From positions 1,798,001-1,862,000 of the forward strand of contig NZ_CP133083.1 of the NCBI RefSeq assembly GCF_030908545.1: a stretch of DNA of 64,000 nucleotides, read 5' to 3'. This document shows positions 19,757 through 29,235 of the stretch, in pieces. This DNA is from Nitrosomonas sp. sh817. Its GTDB lineage: Bacteria; Pseudomonadota; Gammaproteobacteria; Burkholderiales; Nitrosomonadaceae. A model generated the notes under the pieces. The model saw only the letters and a program-made list of their open reading frames with translations. It was not told the DNA's origin and did not search any database. Made by a program: the position numbers and the translations under genes. The number at the start of each line of letters is the position of its first letter. Positions within the stretch are counted from its first letter, which is position 1.

Positions 19757-20973
19757 TGAGCATGTACGTGCAACACTTCAACCTCAATTTACTTCCCTTC
19801 GAGAATGTACCGGATCCACTATTCTTTTATGATCAAGGCGATCATGCACGCATTCGGAAACAGATATCCGGCTCTCTGCAAAGCGGTCGCGGTCTCATCG
19901 TCGTAACCGGTCCCATCGGTTCCGGAAAAACTACGCTGAGCCAAATGATAAAAGCCGACTTTCCTGACAATATAAAACTCATTTGGATGGCCGAGCCACC
20001 TGCGAGCAGCTCCGATCTCTATTTGTTTTTAGCACAAGAGCTTGGGATTCAACCATCCTCATCCGAAAAAACCTTCGTCATGAGAGACATCAGAAATGCG
20101 CTCCTCCGAATCAACGCGGAGGGGAAGAAATGCCTGGTCATTGTCGACGAATCTCATTTGATGACCGAAGATGTTATTAATGGCATCCGGCTATTAAACA
20201 ACCTCGAAGAAGGATCCTTAAAGCTCATTCAATTATTATTGCTAGGCCAAGATGAGTTAATGGAAAAAATTAATCGTCCTGAAATGGCGCCTTTTAAACA
20301 ACGCATCGCTGCCCTCGAAACACTCGGTAAAATGAATGTTGATGGCGTCCTGAGATACATAAAGCATCGCATTCACATTGCGGGCGGCACACCCGATCTG
20401 ATTTCAAATACCGGCTGGGAAGCGCTATCGATTGCATTCGGTGGCGGTGGAACGCCCCGCACTATTAATTCGCTATGCGATCGATCATTTAACGTCGCCT
20501 ACGAGCGCAATAAACCCATCGTCGATGCGCAAGATATTTATGAAGCAACGCAACGAATGGGCTTGGTTACCGATGTATTTCATTACATCATTATGCTTAA
20601 CAACCAAGAGCGAAAAAAACAAGAGTCTCAGACTGAAAATGCTGATACTGTCTCTGAAGTTGCAGTGGCTCCAGCAATCATTCCCGTTGAAAATCAACCA
20701 TCAACTATTGCAGCAAGAAAGATTGAACATAAAAGCGAGATAATCAACGATGTAATACAAGATATTTCCGCAATAAAAATCGATACTTCGGAAAAATCGT
20801 TTGATGACATCGCCAATACGATTAAAGCCAAATATGAGCAAAAAAGCTTAAAAACACCTGCGATCGTGCTGGTGTCATCAATGATCGCATTTATCTCAAG
20901 CATTTTTTATTTTTGTCATCACTCCGATGTTGCTGGATTATTTGCATGTCTATTTGAATTAGTTAGAATTTGA
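19756..20973 (+). CDS. ExeA/GspA-type AAA ATPase
   Basis: 405 residues. Opening MSMYVQHFNLNLLPFENVPD is typical of ExeA-like ATPases, followed by Walker A GPIGSGKTTL and Walker B CLVIVDESHLM. A single membrane helix lies near residues 370-390, close to the C-terminus, after a linker rich in polar residues. The periplasmic peptidoglycan-binding domain of true GspA is missing; the coupled OmpA-domain protein upstream may supply that function. In type II secretion ExeA acts with ExeB on the cell wall; no secretion genes are nearby. Confidence 0.82.
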   Translation: MSMYVQHFNLNLLPFENVPDPLFFYDQGDHARIRKQISGSLQSGRGLIVVTGPIGSGKTTLSQMIKADFPDNIKLIWMAEPPASSSDLYLFLAQELGIQPSSSEKTFVMRDIRNALLRINAEGKKCLVIVDESHLMTEDVINGIRLLNNLEEGSLKLIQLLLLGQDELMEKINRPEMAPFKQRIAALETLGKMNVDGVLRYIKHRIHIAGGTPDLISNTGWEALSIAFGGGGTPRTINSLCDRSFNVAYERNKPIVDAQDIYEATQRMGLVTDVFHYIIMLNNQERKKQESQTENADTVSEVAVAPAIIPVENQPSTIAARKIEHKSEIINDVIQDISAIKIDTSEKSFDDIANTIKAKYEQKSLKTPAIVLVSSMIAFISSIFYFCHHSDVAGLFACLFELVRI

Positions 20974-21296
20974 GCGATCGCACATACTTACTAAACCCCG
21001 GCAACCGTTGTCTTATGTTTCTCAAGGTGCTTTCTTCAAAACAAAGAGCTGTGCATTACTCTGTAAAAAGTTGATTCTCCTCATTCAAAGAAAACAGGGG
21101 TGGATCCGATTTTCTGGACAAGTGCCTTAGGAGTTTTCTCGAACCATCAGCCTGCCTTCGGCATGGTAATAGACCTATAGTAATCTGGTCGGATATTGCT
21201 ATCGGGATCTGATGTTTCCGATTTTCATTGTAAAGTAGAAGTAATTGCCGGCGATTACATGGAATCAGGGGCTGACTCATCAGCATTGAAATAAAT
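20974..21296. other. Intergenic stretch with a possible IS remnant
   Basis: No gene is convincing. The segment around 21098-21122 (GTGGATCCGATTTTCTGGAC and following GTGCC) resembles the end of an IS3-type element followed by a decayed start region. The resemblance is from memory only and no transposase fragment could be translated. Confidence 0.25.
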
Positions 21297-21358
21297 TAGG
21301 GGGTGTAAAATTTTGTGTAGTAAGAAATACCATTTACACAAAATTTTTACACCCCCTA
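21297..21358. repeat. Head-to-head terminal repeats of a collapsed IS (IS256-like), doubling as a hairpin
   Basis: A 23/24-bp inverted repeat TAGGGGGTGTAAAATTTTGT (plus GTA), with one extra T in the right arm, encloses only 15 bases. The GGGGGTGTAAA ends face outward as in the terminal repeats of IS256-type elements. The simplest reading is an element that lost its whole interior. It also forms a strong hairpin about 80 bases beyond the desaturase stop and may end that transcript. Confidence 0.6.
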
Positions 21359-21440
21359 CTGCTTTCTACTGCCTCAAGCATTTTGCTAGACACACTTGAA
21401 AAAATTGCAAGTCTAGCCGCTTATTAATATCAACAAAAAA

Positions 21441-22631
21441 CTAAGCGTAGCAACGAAGCCGCTGAGAAAACGTTTGAAGAACTTCAATCCCACTCTCTTC
21501 TGCACGGCGACACCAATCTTCCAATTTTTTTACAAGCTCCTCAGTCGAGGCTGTTGAGCGTTGCCAGATTTCAGCTAATTCTTCACGCATTGTATAAACT
21601 TTATCAAGAGTCTTCGTATTACTCAGGACTTGATTCAGCTTCTCGCGTTCATGCTCTTGTAACGTTCTAGAATCTGCCAGAATCCAGCGCTTCAAAGTTG
21701 AATTATCAATTCCGTACTGTGCAGTGGCTTCTTTTAAGTGAATAATTTCTTGAGAGAAAGTAGATTTAAGTGATTTTGTGTATTTTGCCAGCACTTCATA
21801 ACGATGAGAAATAACCGCCTGCAAGGTATCCGAGTCACATTCAGTCTTGGCACTATCGATACGCAGCTTAGGAGCAACTTTCTTCACCTTTGCAAGCCCC
21901 GCCATTTCCAAGATTCGTATGTAAAGCCAACCGATATCGAATTCATACCATTTATTGGATAGTCGTGCAGATGTTGCATAAGCATGATGATTATTATGCA
22001 ATTCTTCACCACCGATCAAAATACCCCATGGTACGATATTTTTACTGGCGTCTTCCGCTTGGAAATTGCGATAACCCCAATAATGACCTACCCCATTGAT
22101 AATGCCAGCAGCAAAAACTGGCGCCCATAGCATTTGTATCGCCCAAATGGTAATACCGATAGGTCCAAACAAGATGACATTGATAATTAGCATCAATGCG
22201 ACTCCTTTGGCGCTATGCTTGCTGTAAACATTACGCTCTATCCAATCATCCGGTGTTCCATATCCATAGCGTTTGAGCGTTTCTATATTTTTCGCTTCTT
22301 TACGATAAAGTTCAGAGCCTTCGGCCAATACTTTTCCAATGCCGTAAATTATAGGGCTATGCGGATCATCGCTGGTTTCACATTTTGCATGATGCTTGCG
22401 GTGTATCGCCGTCCATTCTTTTGTAACCATCCCTGTTGTAAGCCACAACCAAAAACGAAAAAAATGACTTGGTAACGGATGCAATTCCAAAGCACGATGC
22501 GCAGAATGGCGATGAAGATAAATTGTGATAGAAGCAATCGTGATATGCGTTAAAATCAATGTTACAACAACATATCCCCACCATGGCATAACAATCACAC
22601 CCGAAATCAATGTGAGAAAATCAGAAATCAT
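21441..22631 (-). CDS. Membrane fatty-acid desaturase (delta-9 type)
   Basis: 396 residues. Three histidine boxes bind the di-iron centre: HRHSAHR near residue 40, HRKHHAK near 78 and HNNHHA near 215. Four hydrophobic segments surround them, the pattern of acyl-CoA/acyl-lipid delta-9 desaturases. The C-terminal 140 residues are an extra polar, helical region not needed for catalysis. An AAGGATGA-like ribosome site precedes the start. It probably introduces double bonds into membrane acyl chains; the electron donor is not encoded nearby. Confidence 0.88.
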   Translation of the reverse strand: MISDFLTLISGVIVMPWWGYVVVTLILTHITIASITIYLHRHSAHRALELHPLPSHFFRFWLWLTTGMVTKEWTAIHRKHHAKCETSDDPHSPIIYGIGKVLAEGSELYRKEAKNIETLKRYGYGTPDDWIERNVYSKHSAKGVALMLIINVILFGPIGITIWAIQMLWAPVFAAGIINGVGHYWGYRNFQAEDASKNIVPWGILIGGEELHNNHHAYATSARLSNKWYEFDIGWLYIRILEMAGLAKVKKVAPKLRIDSAKTECDSDTLQAVISHRYEVLAKYTKSLKSTFSQEIIHLKEATAQYGIDNSTLKRWILADSRTLQEHEREKLNQVLSNTKTLDKVYTMREELAEIWQRSTASTEELVKKLEDWCRRAEESGIEVLQTFSQRLRCYA

Positions 22632-22847
22632 ATAATTATCATCCTTTTAAAGATCTGCAATTTACAGATCTGACAAATAAAAGCAAATTAAATTGCTTAC
22701 CCTGCACTATAAATTCTTAAAACTCTATATTTAACACTGAACATCTTAGGCTTATTATTTTGGAATAAAATTCTATACTACACTATGTGGAAAAGAAATA
22801 TTAATTTCTGTATTAAGGTCTGTTAACGCTATTTGATATATTTGGAG

Positions 22848-23349
22848 ATGGAGATCACCGAAACTCGATATCAACAGATCGAACACTGCATGCCGCGTCA
22901 GGGTGGCAGCATCAGCCATTCTAACTTGCAAGTTCTCAATGCCATTCTTTACGTTGCTAAGCATGACTGCAAGTGGCGAGGACTAACCAAGCGCTTCGGC
23001 AACTGACATACTACCTATACTCTCATGAATCGCTGGGCAAAGAGTGGTGTCCTGAGCCATGTATTTGGATTACATTTCGGTTGTTCTTGCGTTAACGAGT
23101 AACAAATAAGCCAGCCGCGCCCCTGAGCCATGTATTTGGATTACATTTCGGTTGTTCTGCTCAAGGTGACAAAAGATTCGCCTTGGGCGGAATGACCGTG
23201 CCATGTACAGAAAGAGCAACGCGATTGAACGATTGTTCCGAACACTCAAGGGATTTCGCCGCATCTTCTCCAGATTCGATAAGCTTGATCTCGTCTCTAT
23301 CTACTTTATTCACTTCGCCCTCATTGTCGAAGCACTCAGATTGTGTTAA
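22848..23349 (+). pseudogene. Decayed IS5-family transposase
   Basis: The 5' part reads MEITETRYQQIEHCMPRQGG and continues to WRGLTKRFGN, then meets TGA at 23004 where the family has Trp (TGG). The frame resumes as HTTYTLMNRWAKSGVLSHVF. The 3' part matches the family C-terminus (SNAIERLFRTLKGFRRIFSR to ALIVEALRLC) and stops at 23349. The middle, including the catalytic DDE core, is gone and replaced by a short duplication. Dead remnant. Confidence 0.85.
23051..23158 (+). repeat. Direct repeat inside the IS5 remnant
   Basis: A 37-bp sequence starting CCTGAGCCATGTATTTGGAT occurs at 23051-23087 and again identically at 23122-23158, 71 bases apart. It sits exactly where the transposase core is missing. 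Confidence 0.85.
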
Positions 23350-23601
23350 CAAGCCTTAGTGAAAGAGCCGTACGTGAGAGTCGAGTGACATCGCCACAAT
23401 GCTTTGAAGCTTAAAATATATTTCCAAGCTGAACGCACATCACAGCCAAGCTTACCTTGTATTTGGCAGCATTCTGTCAAACGCTACCCAGAAGGCATTT
23501 CTTTGCTATTTCGCGCTTGATTGAAAAGGAACCATAAAGTAACACAGCTCTTGAGAAAACTTATGCTATTAAGCTTGAGTCTAAAAAAACAAGAGAATTG
23601 A

Positions 23602-24072
23602 TTAGTTCTGATTTCGCTCGGTAAGATAATCTAAAATCTCCAGAACATGCCCGGGCACTTTAACCGCGCGCCATTCTTTTATTAAAATTCCCTGACCATC
23701 GATAATAAATGTACTGCGCTCAATACCTCTAACCTGCTTACCGTACATATTTTTCATCTTCATGACACCAAAAAGATTGCAGATCGTTTCATCGCTGTCA
23801 CTTAATAACTCGAAAGGAAATTGCATTTTGGATTTAAAATTTTCGTGCGATTTGATATTGTCCCGCGAAATACCAACGATGACAGAATTTTTCCGATTAA
23901 ATGCATCCCAATTGTCCCGAAAATCCTGTCCTTCGGTTGTGCATCCCGGAGTATCATCTTTAGGATAGAAATAAATAATTACATTTTTTCCCAGATGCTC
24001 GGATAAATTGAAATCCCGCCCGCCTGTCGACGGCAATACAAAATTTTCTACATTTTGGCCAATATTTACCAT
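23602..24072 (-). CDS. bcp: Peroxiredoxin, BCP/PrxQ type, lacking the usual second cysteine
   Basis: Thiol peroxidase reducing hydrogen peroxide and organic peroxides. The peroxidatic cysteine lies in YPKDDTPGCTTEGQDF. The resolving cysteine five residues later in E. coli BCP is Gln here, so it should work as a 1-Cys enzyme or use another thiol. The ATG at 24072 gives the standard 156-residue protein (MVNIGQNVENFVLP) and lies 7 bases after the ccmI stop; a start at 24099 would overlap ccmI. Probably the last gene of the ccm transcript. Confidence 0.9.
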   Translation of the reverse strand: MVNIGQNVENFVLPSTGGRDFNLSEHLGKNVIIYFYPKDDTPGCTTEGQDFRDNWDAFNRKNSVIVGISRDNIKSHENFKSKMQFPFELLSDSDETICNLFGVMKMKNMYGKQVRGIERSTFIIDGQGILIKEWRAVKVPGHVLEILDYLTERNQN

Positions 24073-24079
24073 TCGATGA

Positions 24080-25429
24080 TTACGGAATTTGTGTATCAAT
24101 CACAATGGCGATGTTATTGAAGCCTAATTGCACAGGTTCACTAAATCCCTGAAGATCGCCACTGGCAGGAACAGCCTGACCGGATTTTGAAATTCTTGCT
24201 TCTATAATAACTTCAGGAAAACTAGACATCCGCATTGCAGGTGTCATTGCCATATCGTCCGTCAGCGTAAATGTTGCTGGTAGATCACTTGCTTTGAGGC
24301 GCAAAATTGCAAGCGGCATTTTTGGTCCGGATTTGGCTCGAGCGAAAATGAACAAAGTATCGTTTGGAGAGGCTTTTGTTGATAATTCAGGCCGAATCGT
24401 CACCTGACCGGATACTGAAACCGCACCGATCACTTTTGCTTCTTTGTTGTCATTAACAATATTCTCAGGTTGAATAGTGGCCGCATCTTTTGATTCCGCT
24501 ACATCGAGTGATTGTTTCGATTGATCGTGAGTCGTGGCTTTTCCTTCAAAAGAAAGCAACTTAGCTTCAGCGATACTATCCTTTACGGATTTAGCAAGCG
24601 GAGAATCCGGGGGAATGGTAGTTAATAACTTCTCCCAATGCGCGGAAGCATTTTCATAATGCTCTTGCTCAAATTCTGCATGTCCGGCTAGCGCCAGTGC
24701 CGGGGGAAATAACGGATCTATTTTCAGCGCTTCGTGTAGTAATTCCGTTGGTTTTCCAGCTAAAGTACCTTGATTCTTAAGTGCCAATGCCCGTGCATAA
24801 TCGCTTAAAATTTGAGGATTATCGGGAACAAGTTCGTTTAATTTAGCGTAGGTATTACTTGCTTCGTTATACCGTTCCATAGCAGTATAGGTACGCGCAA
24901 GCATTATCCATCCTTCAATGTCTTCAGGATTATTGCTTAACCTGGAAATAAGGTTTTCCAACGCAGCAGAAAAATCATGTCCTCCCATGTCGGTAGGATT
25001 ATTACCGCCGCCACCATGATTCATATTGGTAGCACTGGCAAGTTGCGCTTGCGGCAACAGACCTCGAGTATCGCCAATATTCAAATACAAAAAAACCGCC
25101 GCTAACGGGAATCCAAGCACAATAAGGATGGATACAAGTATATTTTGATACTTTTTATTTTTCTGAATAATAGATTTATCTTGCTCAACAACATCCTGAA
25201 GCATTCGCTGTTGCAGTTCCTGCTTACTTTTATCATATTGTTCTTGGCTTAAAATATCGTTCTGCAGATCCTTATCAAGCTCGGCAATCTGATCCCGATA
25301 TACCGTAATATTAACAGCATCGTGTTCAATATCCCTAGCGAGGCTCTTTTTATTTCTTAATAGCGTCGGAATAACGAACAACAACGCTGTAACAATAAAA
25401 ATTCCAGAAATAGTCCAGAAAGCAGTCAT
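24080..25429 (-). CDS. ccmI: Cytochrome c biogenesis protein CcmI
   Basis: 449 residues. Two N-terminal membrane helices (residues about 4-22 and 98-118) flank a cytoplasmic coiled coil. A TPR region follows (ENLISRLSNNPEDIEGWIML, RYNEASNTYAKLNELVPDNP). The C-terminal 110 residues form the periplasmic beta-domain of long CcmI (VSVSGQVTIRPELS). CcmI holds apocytochrome c for haem ligation with CcmF/CcmH. It overlaps ccmH by four bases. Confidence 0.92.
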   Translation of the reverse strand: MTAFWTISGIFIVTALLFVIPTLLRNKKSLARDIEHDAVNITVYRDQIAELDKDLQNDILSQEQYDKSKQELQQRMLQDVVEQDKSIIQKNKKYQNILVSILIVLGFPLAAVFLYLNIGDTRGLLPQAQLASATNMNHGGGGNNPTDMGGHDFSAALENLISRLSNNPEDIEGWIMLARTYTAMERYNEASNTYAKLNELVPDNPQILSDYARALALKNQGTLAGKPTELLHEALKIDPLFPPALALAGHAEFEQEHYENASAHWEKLLTTIPPDSPLAKSVKDSIAEAKLLSFEGKATTHDQSKQSLDVAESKDAATIQPENIVNDNKEAKVIGAVSVSGQVTIRPELSTKASPNDTLFIFARAKSGPKMPLAILRLKASDLPATFTLTDDMAMTPAMRMSSFPEVIIEARISKSGQAVPASGDLQGFSEPVQLGFNNIAIVIDTQIP

Positions 25430-25926
25430 ACGTCTTTACCTTTATTATCTTCTTTTAGCAATGCTTCCGCTTTCTCACGTTGCACTTGTGACAGTGATAT
25501 TTCTTCAATTTGGATTCGACGTCGTCTCAAGTAAAATACTAATGAACCGAGGCTGATCAAAAAAAGTACAACCGGGCCAAACCATAACAGTAATGTGGTT
25601 GGTTTCATGGGAGGATTGTAAAGAATGAAATCCCCATATCGATCCACCAGAAATTGGATTATCTCGTCATCGGTTTTATTAGCTTTGATCTGCTCGCGGA
25701 TTTCACGTCGGATGTCATTTGAAAATTCAGCGCGTGAATCTGAAATTGGCTCATTTTGACAAACCAAGCATCGCAAATCCATGGTGAGTGCTAGCATGCG
25801 CTTTTCAATCTCTGGGTCTTCCGCAACCGGTGTGGCTTCTTTTGCCCAGCCAATCGATGAAATCAGAAGCAGTAGCAAAAAAGTAAAACTTATTGTCGTG
25901 AATTTACAATGTACAAGGTACGTCAT
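25426..25926 (-). CDS. ccmH: Cytochrome c maturation protein CcmH (CcmL/CycL)
   Basis: 166 residues: signal peptide, thioredox motif CLVCQNEPISDSRAEF (Cys53 and Cys56) and a C-terminal membrane helix. It reduces the cysteines of the apocytochrome CXXCH site. The gene ends with a four-base overlap into ccmI and starts 27 bases after ccmG. Confidence 0.94.
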   Translation of the reverse strand: MTYLVHCKFTTISFTFLLLLLISSIGWAKEATPVAEDPEIEKRMLALTMDLRCLVCQNEPISDSRAEFSNDIRREIREQIKANKTDDEIIQFLVDRYGDFILYNPPMKPTTLLLWFGPVVLFLISLGSLVFYLRRRRIQIEEISLSQVQREKAEALLKEDNKGKDV

Positions 25927-25953
25927 GATAGAAACAATCCTCTCCAGAAAAAT

Positions 25954-26484
25954 CTATGCTTGATTTTGCAATTCTTTTATTAAAGGAAGGATTGTTTTTT
26001 CCAAAGAATCGACAGTCACCGGCCCAATATGTTTATGCCTAATAATTCCTTCTTTATCAATTACATAAGTTTCCGGAACTCCATAAACACCGTAATTAAT
26101 CCCCACTTTACCATCGGAATCAACGATGCTGATTTGATAAGGATCTCCATAACGTCTTAACCATTGCAACGCAGTATCACGATCATCTTTATAATTCAAA
26201 CCGTAGATTGGCACAATGCCGGCTTTTGCCAACTGCACCAATAAGGGATGTTCATCACGACAAGCCACGCACCAAGAGGCCCACACATTCAACATCCAAA
26301 CCTTTCCGAGATTATCATCCGATGACATCACTTTATCGGAATCATGAAGCTGATTTAATTGAAATTTTGGTGCCGGCTTATCTATCAACGGCGATGGAAC
26401 TTGTCGCGGATTTAATGTAAGACCAATCATCAGAAAAACTGCCAGCACCATAAACGCAAACAGCGGAATCAAATAACGCATCAT
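25954..26484 (-). CDS. ccmG: Thiol:disulfide interchange protein CcmG/DsbE
   Basis: 176 residues with an uncleaved N-terminal anchor and a thioredoxin fold. The active site is NVWASWCVACRDEHP (Cys72, Cys75). It keeps the Ccm thiols reduced in the periplasm. The start overlaps the ccmF stop by four bases (ATGA). Confidence 0.94.
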   Translation of the reverse strand: MMRYLIPLFAFMVLAVFLMIGLTLNPRQVPSPLIDKPAPKFQLNQLHDSDKVMSSDDNLGKVWMLNVWASWCVACRDEHPLLVQLAKAGIVPIYGLNYKDDRDTALQWLRRYGDPYQISIVDSDGKVGINYGVYGVPETYVIDKEGIIRHKHIGPVTVDSLEKTILPLIKELQNQA

Positions 26485-28532
26485 ACTTTGCTTGACTCCG
26501 TTACCAAACTGACTTTACTAGCAGACGGTACAGCAGATGGAGTTTCTTCTACCGGCTCTTCAGTTTCCTCATTTTTAGTAACCACCAGATTCTTTTTAGT
26601 TATCTTCAGACGATAACGCCGATCAGTAATCGAGGTAACTCCCCCGATTGCCATTAATAAACATCCAAGCCATATCCAATCAACGAACGGCTTATGATAG
26701 GCACGAACAACCCAGGCTCCGTTCGTAAGCGGCTCTCCCAAGGCGACATACAGATCCCGGAATAATCCGGTGTCAATTGCCGCTTCAGTCATCGCCATAC
26801 CTGATGCATTATAGGTGCGTTTTTCGGGATATAAATTACGAATAAATTGATCATCTTTTATAACAGCGATATCTCCACGTACTGCCTTATAGTTGGGTCC
26901 TACCACATCACTGGTTCCATTAAACTGGAAAGTATAACCTCCCACGGTTACCTTACTTCCGATTTCCATTCGCACATCTTTTTCAGTCTCGTAGCCATTT
27001 ACCAATGTTACACCGATGATAAATACCGCAACCCCTAAATGTGCCAAGTGCATGCCATAAAAACTCCGGGATTGCTTTACTAGTTTAGTTAGTACATTAC
27101 CTTCGCCGCTATTGCTCACCCGATGCTTAATACTCACAAATATACAAACAATAATCCAGAACGCCAGCAATAATCCGAAACTGATCATTGGTCGCCATTC
27201 ACCCATGAAGTAAGGTGTAATCAATGCAGAAACAACACTCACTGCAAACGCCCAACGCAAACGCACAATCAGTGTCGGCAGGCTCATTTGCTTCCATCTT
27301 GAAATAGGACCAACACCAATGAGAAAGATTGCGGGTGTCATAACCGGAACAAAAACCGCTTCGAAATAAGGAGGTCCTACTGACAACTTACCCAGACCTA
27401 GTGCATCAATAATGAGAGGATACAGTGTTCCTAGTAGCACACTGGCAGCTGCAACTAATAGTAATATATTGTTTGTCAACAGCATTGATTCACGGGAAAG
27501 CAAGTCAAACTTGCCGCCCAATCCGACTTTAGGCGCACGCCAAGCGAACAATATCAGTGAGCAGCTGATAACAATAACCAAGAAAACCAAAATAAAAATT
27601 CCGCGTGCAGGATCAGTTGCAAATGCATGTACAGAAGTCAACACTCCCGAGCGCACCAAAAAGGTACCCAACAAGCTCAGTGCAAATGCGCTAATAGCTA
27701 ACAAAACCGTCCAGCTTTTAAAGCTACCTCGTTTTTCTGTCACGGCCAATGAGTGAAGCAAGGCGGTACCAACCAACCATGGCATAAATGATGCATTCTC
27801 AACCGGATCCCAGAACCACCAACCTCCCCAACCGAGTTCATAATAAGCCCACCAGCTTCCCAGCATGATGCCAAAAGTCAAAAATATCCAAGCCACTATA
27901 GTCCAAGGACGAGACCATCGAGCCCAAGCTGCATCTAGCCTTCCACTTAATAAAGCCGCGATCGCAAATGCAAAAGCAACTGAAAAACCGACATACCCCA
28001 TATAAAGCATGGGTGGGTGAACGACCATACCTACATCCTGCAATAGAGGATTCAAGTCACTTCCTTCAAGCGCTGCGGGTAACAACCGATCAAATGGATT
28101 TGAAGTAAATAGCATGAACACATAAAAGCCAATCGCAACAAGCCCTAATACACCCAGCACTCGCGCCACAACATCATCCGGCAACTGCTTACTAAAAACA
28201 CTGACGGCAACCGACCAGCTCGCCAGCATCAATACCCATAGCAATAAAGAACCTTCATGCGATCCCCAAGTAGCTGCAATTCGAAAATGAAGCGGTAATT
28301 CCGTATTTGAATTCTTAGCCACATTCAACACTGAAAAGTCGCTACTAACAAATGAATAACCCAAGCATAAGAATGCAATCAACACGAATACAAATTGCCC
28401 TTGTACAACCGGCCTAGCAAGAGCAATCCAGGAAGGAATACCCCGCGTTGCGCCAATTAAAGGAAGTGTGCCTTGTATAGTAGCTAACAAAAGAGCGAGA
28501 ATTAATGAAAAGTTACCTATTTCTGGAATCAT
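26481..28532 (-). CDS. ccmF: Haem lyase subunit CcmF
   Basis: 683 residues with about fifteen membrane segments. The tryptophan-rich haem-handling motif GWGGWWFWDPVENASFMPWL is intact near residue 230, and conserved periplasmic histidines (for example in AATWGSHEGSLLLW) are present. CcmF moves haem from CcmE to the apocytochrome. The last 45 residues are a polar cytoplasmic tail. Confidence 0.96.
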   Translation of the reverse strand: MIPEIGNFSLILALLLATIQGTLPLIGATRGIPSWIALARPVVQGQFVFVLIAFLCLGYSFVSSDFSVLNVAKNSNTELPLHFRIAATWGSHEGSLLLWVLMLASWSVAVSVFSKQLPDDVVARVLGVLGLVAIGFYVFMLFTSNPFDRLLPAALEGSDLNPLLQDVGMVVHPPMLYMGYVGFSVAFAFAIAALLSGRLDAAWARWSRPWTIVAWIFLTFGIMLGSWWAYYELGWGGWWFWDPVENASFMPWLVGTALLHSLAVTEKRGSFKSWTVLLAISAFALSLLGTFLVRSGVLTSVHAFATDPARGIFILVFLVIVISCSLILFAWRAPKVGLGGKFDLLSRESMLLTNNILLLVAAASVLLGTLYPLIIDALGLGKLSVGPPYFEAVFVPVMTPAIFLIGVGPISRWKQMSLPTLIVRLRWAFAVSVVSALITPYFMGEWRPMISFGLLLAFWIIVCIFVSIKHRVSNSGEGNVLTKLVKQSRSFYGMHLAHLGVAVFIIGVTLVNGYETEKDVRMEIGSKVTVGGYTFQFNGTSDVVGPNYKAVRGDIAVIKDDQFIRNLYPEKRTYNASGMAMTEAAIDTGLFRDLYVALGEPLTNGAWVVRAYHKPFVDWIWLGCLLMAIGGVTSITDRRYRLKITKKNLVVTKNEETEEPVEETPSAVPSASKVSLVTESSKV

Positions 28533-28604
28533 GATTTTGTACCAATTGAAAATTTTTCAGGATTAAAAAAGCAATTCCCGAAGGGAATAGCCTACCTTGA
28601 AGAA

Positions 28605-29054
28605 TTATTGCATGAGAGATGCTTTTTGTGCTTTGGCTGCTTTCTCTAAAGCTTCCGCAGCCTCAGGAGGCATATAGTTCTCATCATGTTTTGCAAGAAC
28701 TTCATCCGCGCGAAACACTCCTTGATCCGAGATTTTACCTTGCGCAACAACGCCTTTACCCTCTCGAAACAAGTCGGGCAATATGCCGGTATAGACAACT
28801 GGTATAGTTTCTGCAGTGTCAGTAATTGCAAAATGCACTGTTGTTGAGCCATCTTCACGCTGTACACTGCCTTCCGCAACAAGACCGCCGATACGAAAAC
28901 TCTTACCTATCGGTGCCTCTTTAGCAACAACTTGTGTCGGGCTAAAGAAAAAAACCAAATTACTTTGAAATGCGTTTAACACTAAAACCGCTGCAAATCC
29001 CAATGCAGTAACACTAGAGGCGATAATTACAAGTTTTTTATGACGGGGTTTCAT
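28605..29054 (-). CDS. ccmE: Haem chaperone CcmE
   Basis: 149 residues: N-terminal anchor at residues 8-28, OB-fold beta-barrel and the haem-binding histidine in [13 protein letters not shown] (His123, with Tyr127). This is the HXXXY form that binds haem covalently. It overlaps ccmD by 17 bases. Confidence 0.95.
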   Translation of the reverse strand: MKPRHKKLVIIASSVTALGFAAVLVLNAFQSNLVFFFSPTQVVAKEAPIGKSFRIGGLVAEGSVQREDGSTTVHFAITDTAETIPVVYTGILPDLFREGKGVVAQGKISDQGVFRADEVLAKHDENYMPPEAAEALEKAAKAQKASLMQ

Positions 29055-29235
29055 TTTTAGTCTCTACCATATTTAAGTCGTGAATCTGACCATATTGTTT
29101 TTCCAAAGTTCTGCGCCGATTTGAAATTAGCAATACTTCAGCTACGATACATAGAACTGCCACAGCATAGGAACCCCAGACATAAAGCCCATATCCACCC
29201 ATTGAAAAAAATTCCGACCAGCTTGACCAATTCAT
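29038..29235 (-). CDS. ccmD: CcmD membrane subunit
   Basis: 65 residues starting [20 protein letters not shown], one membrane helix, charged cytoplasmic tail. The ATG at 29235 overlaps the ccmC stop (TAATG), the usual coupling; a longer start at 29271 would run inside ccmC. CcmD helps release holo-CcmE from the CcmABC complex. Confidence 0.9.
   Translation of the reverse strand: MNWSSWSEFFSMGGYGLYVWGSYAVAVLCIVAEVLLISNRRRTLEKQYGQIHDLNMVETKNETPS

Noticed and set aside
21056-21286. A 76-codon open frame on the minus strand
   Set aside because: No ribosome site, no family features, low-complexity composition, and it overlaps a likely IS remnant.
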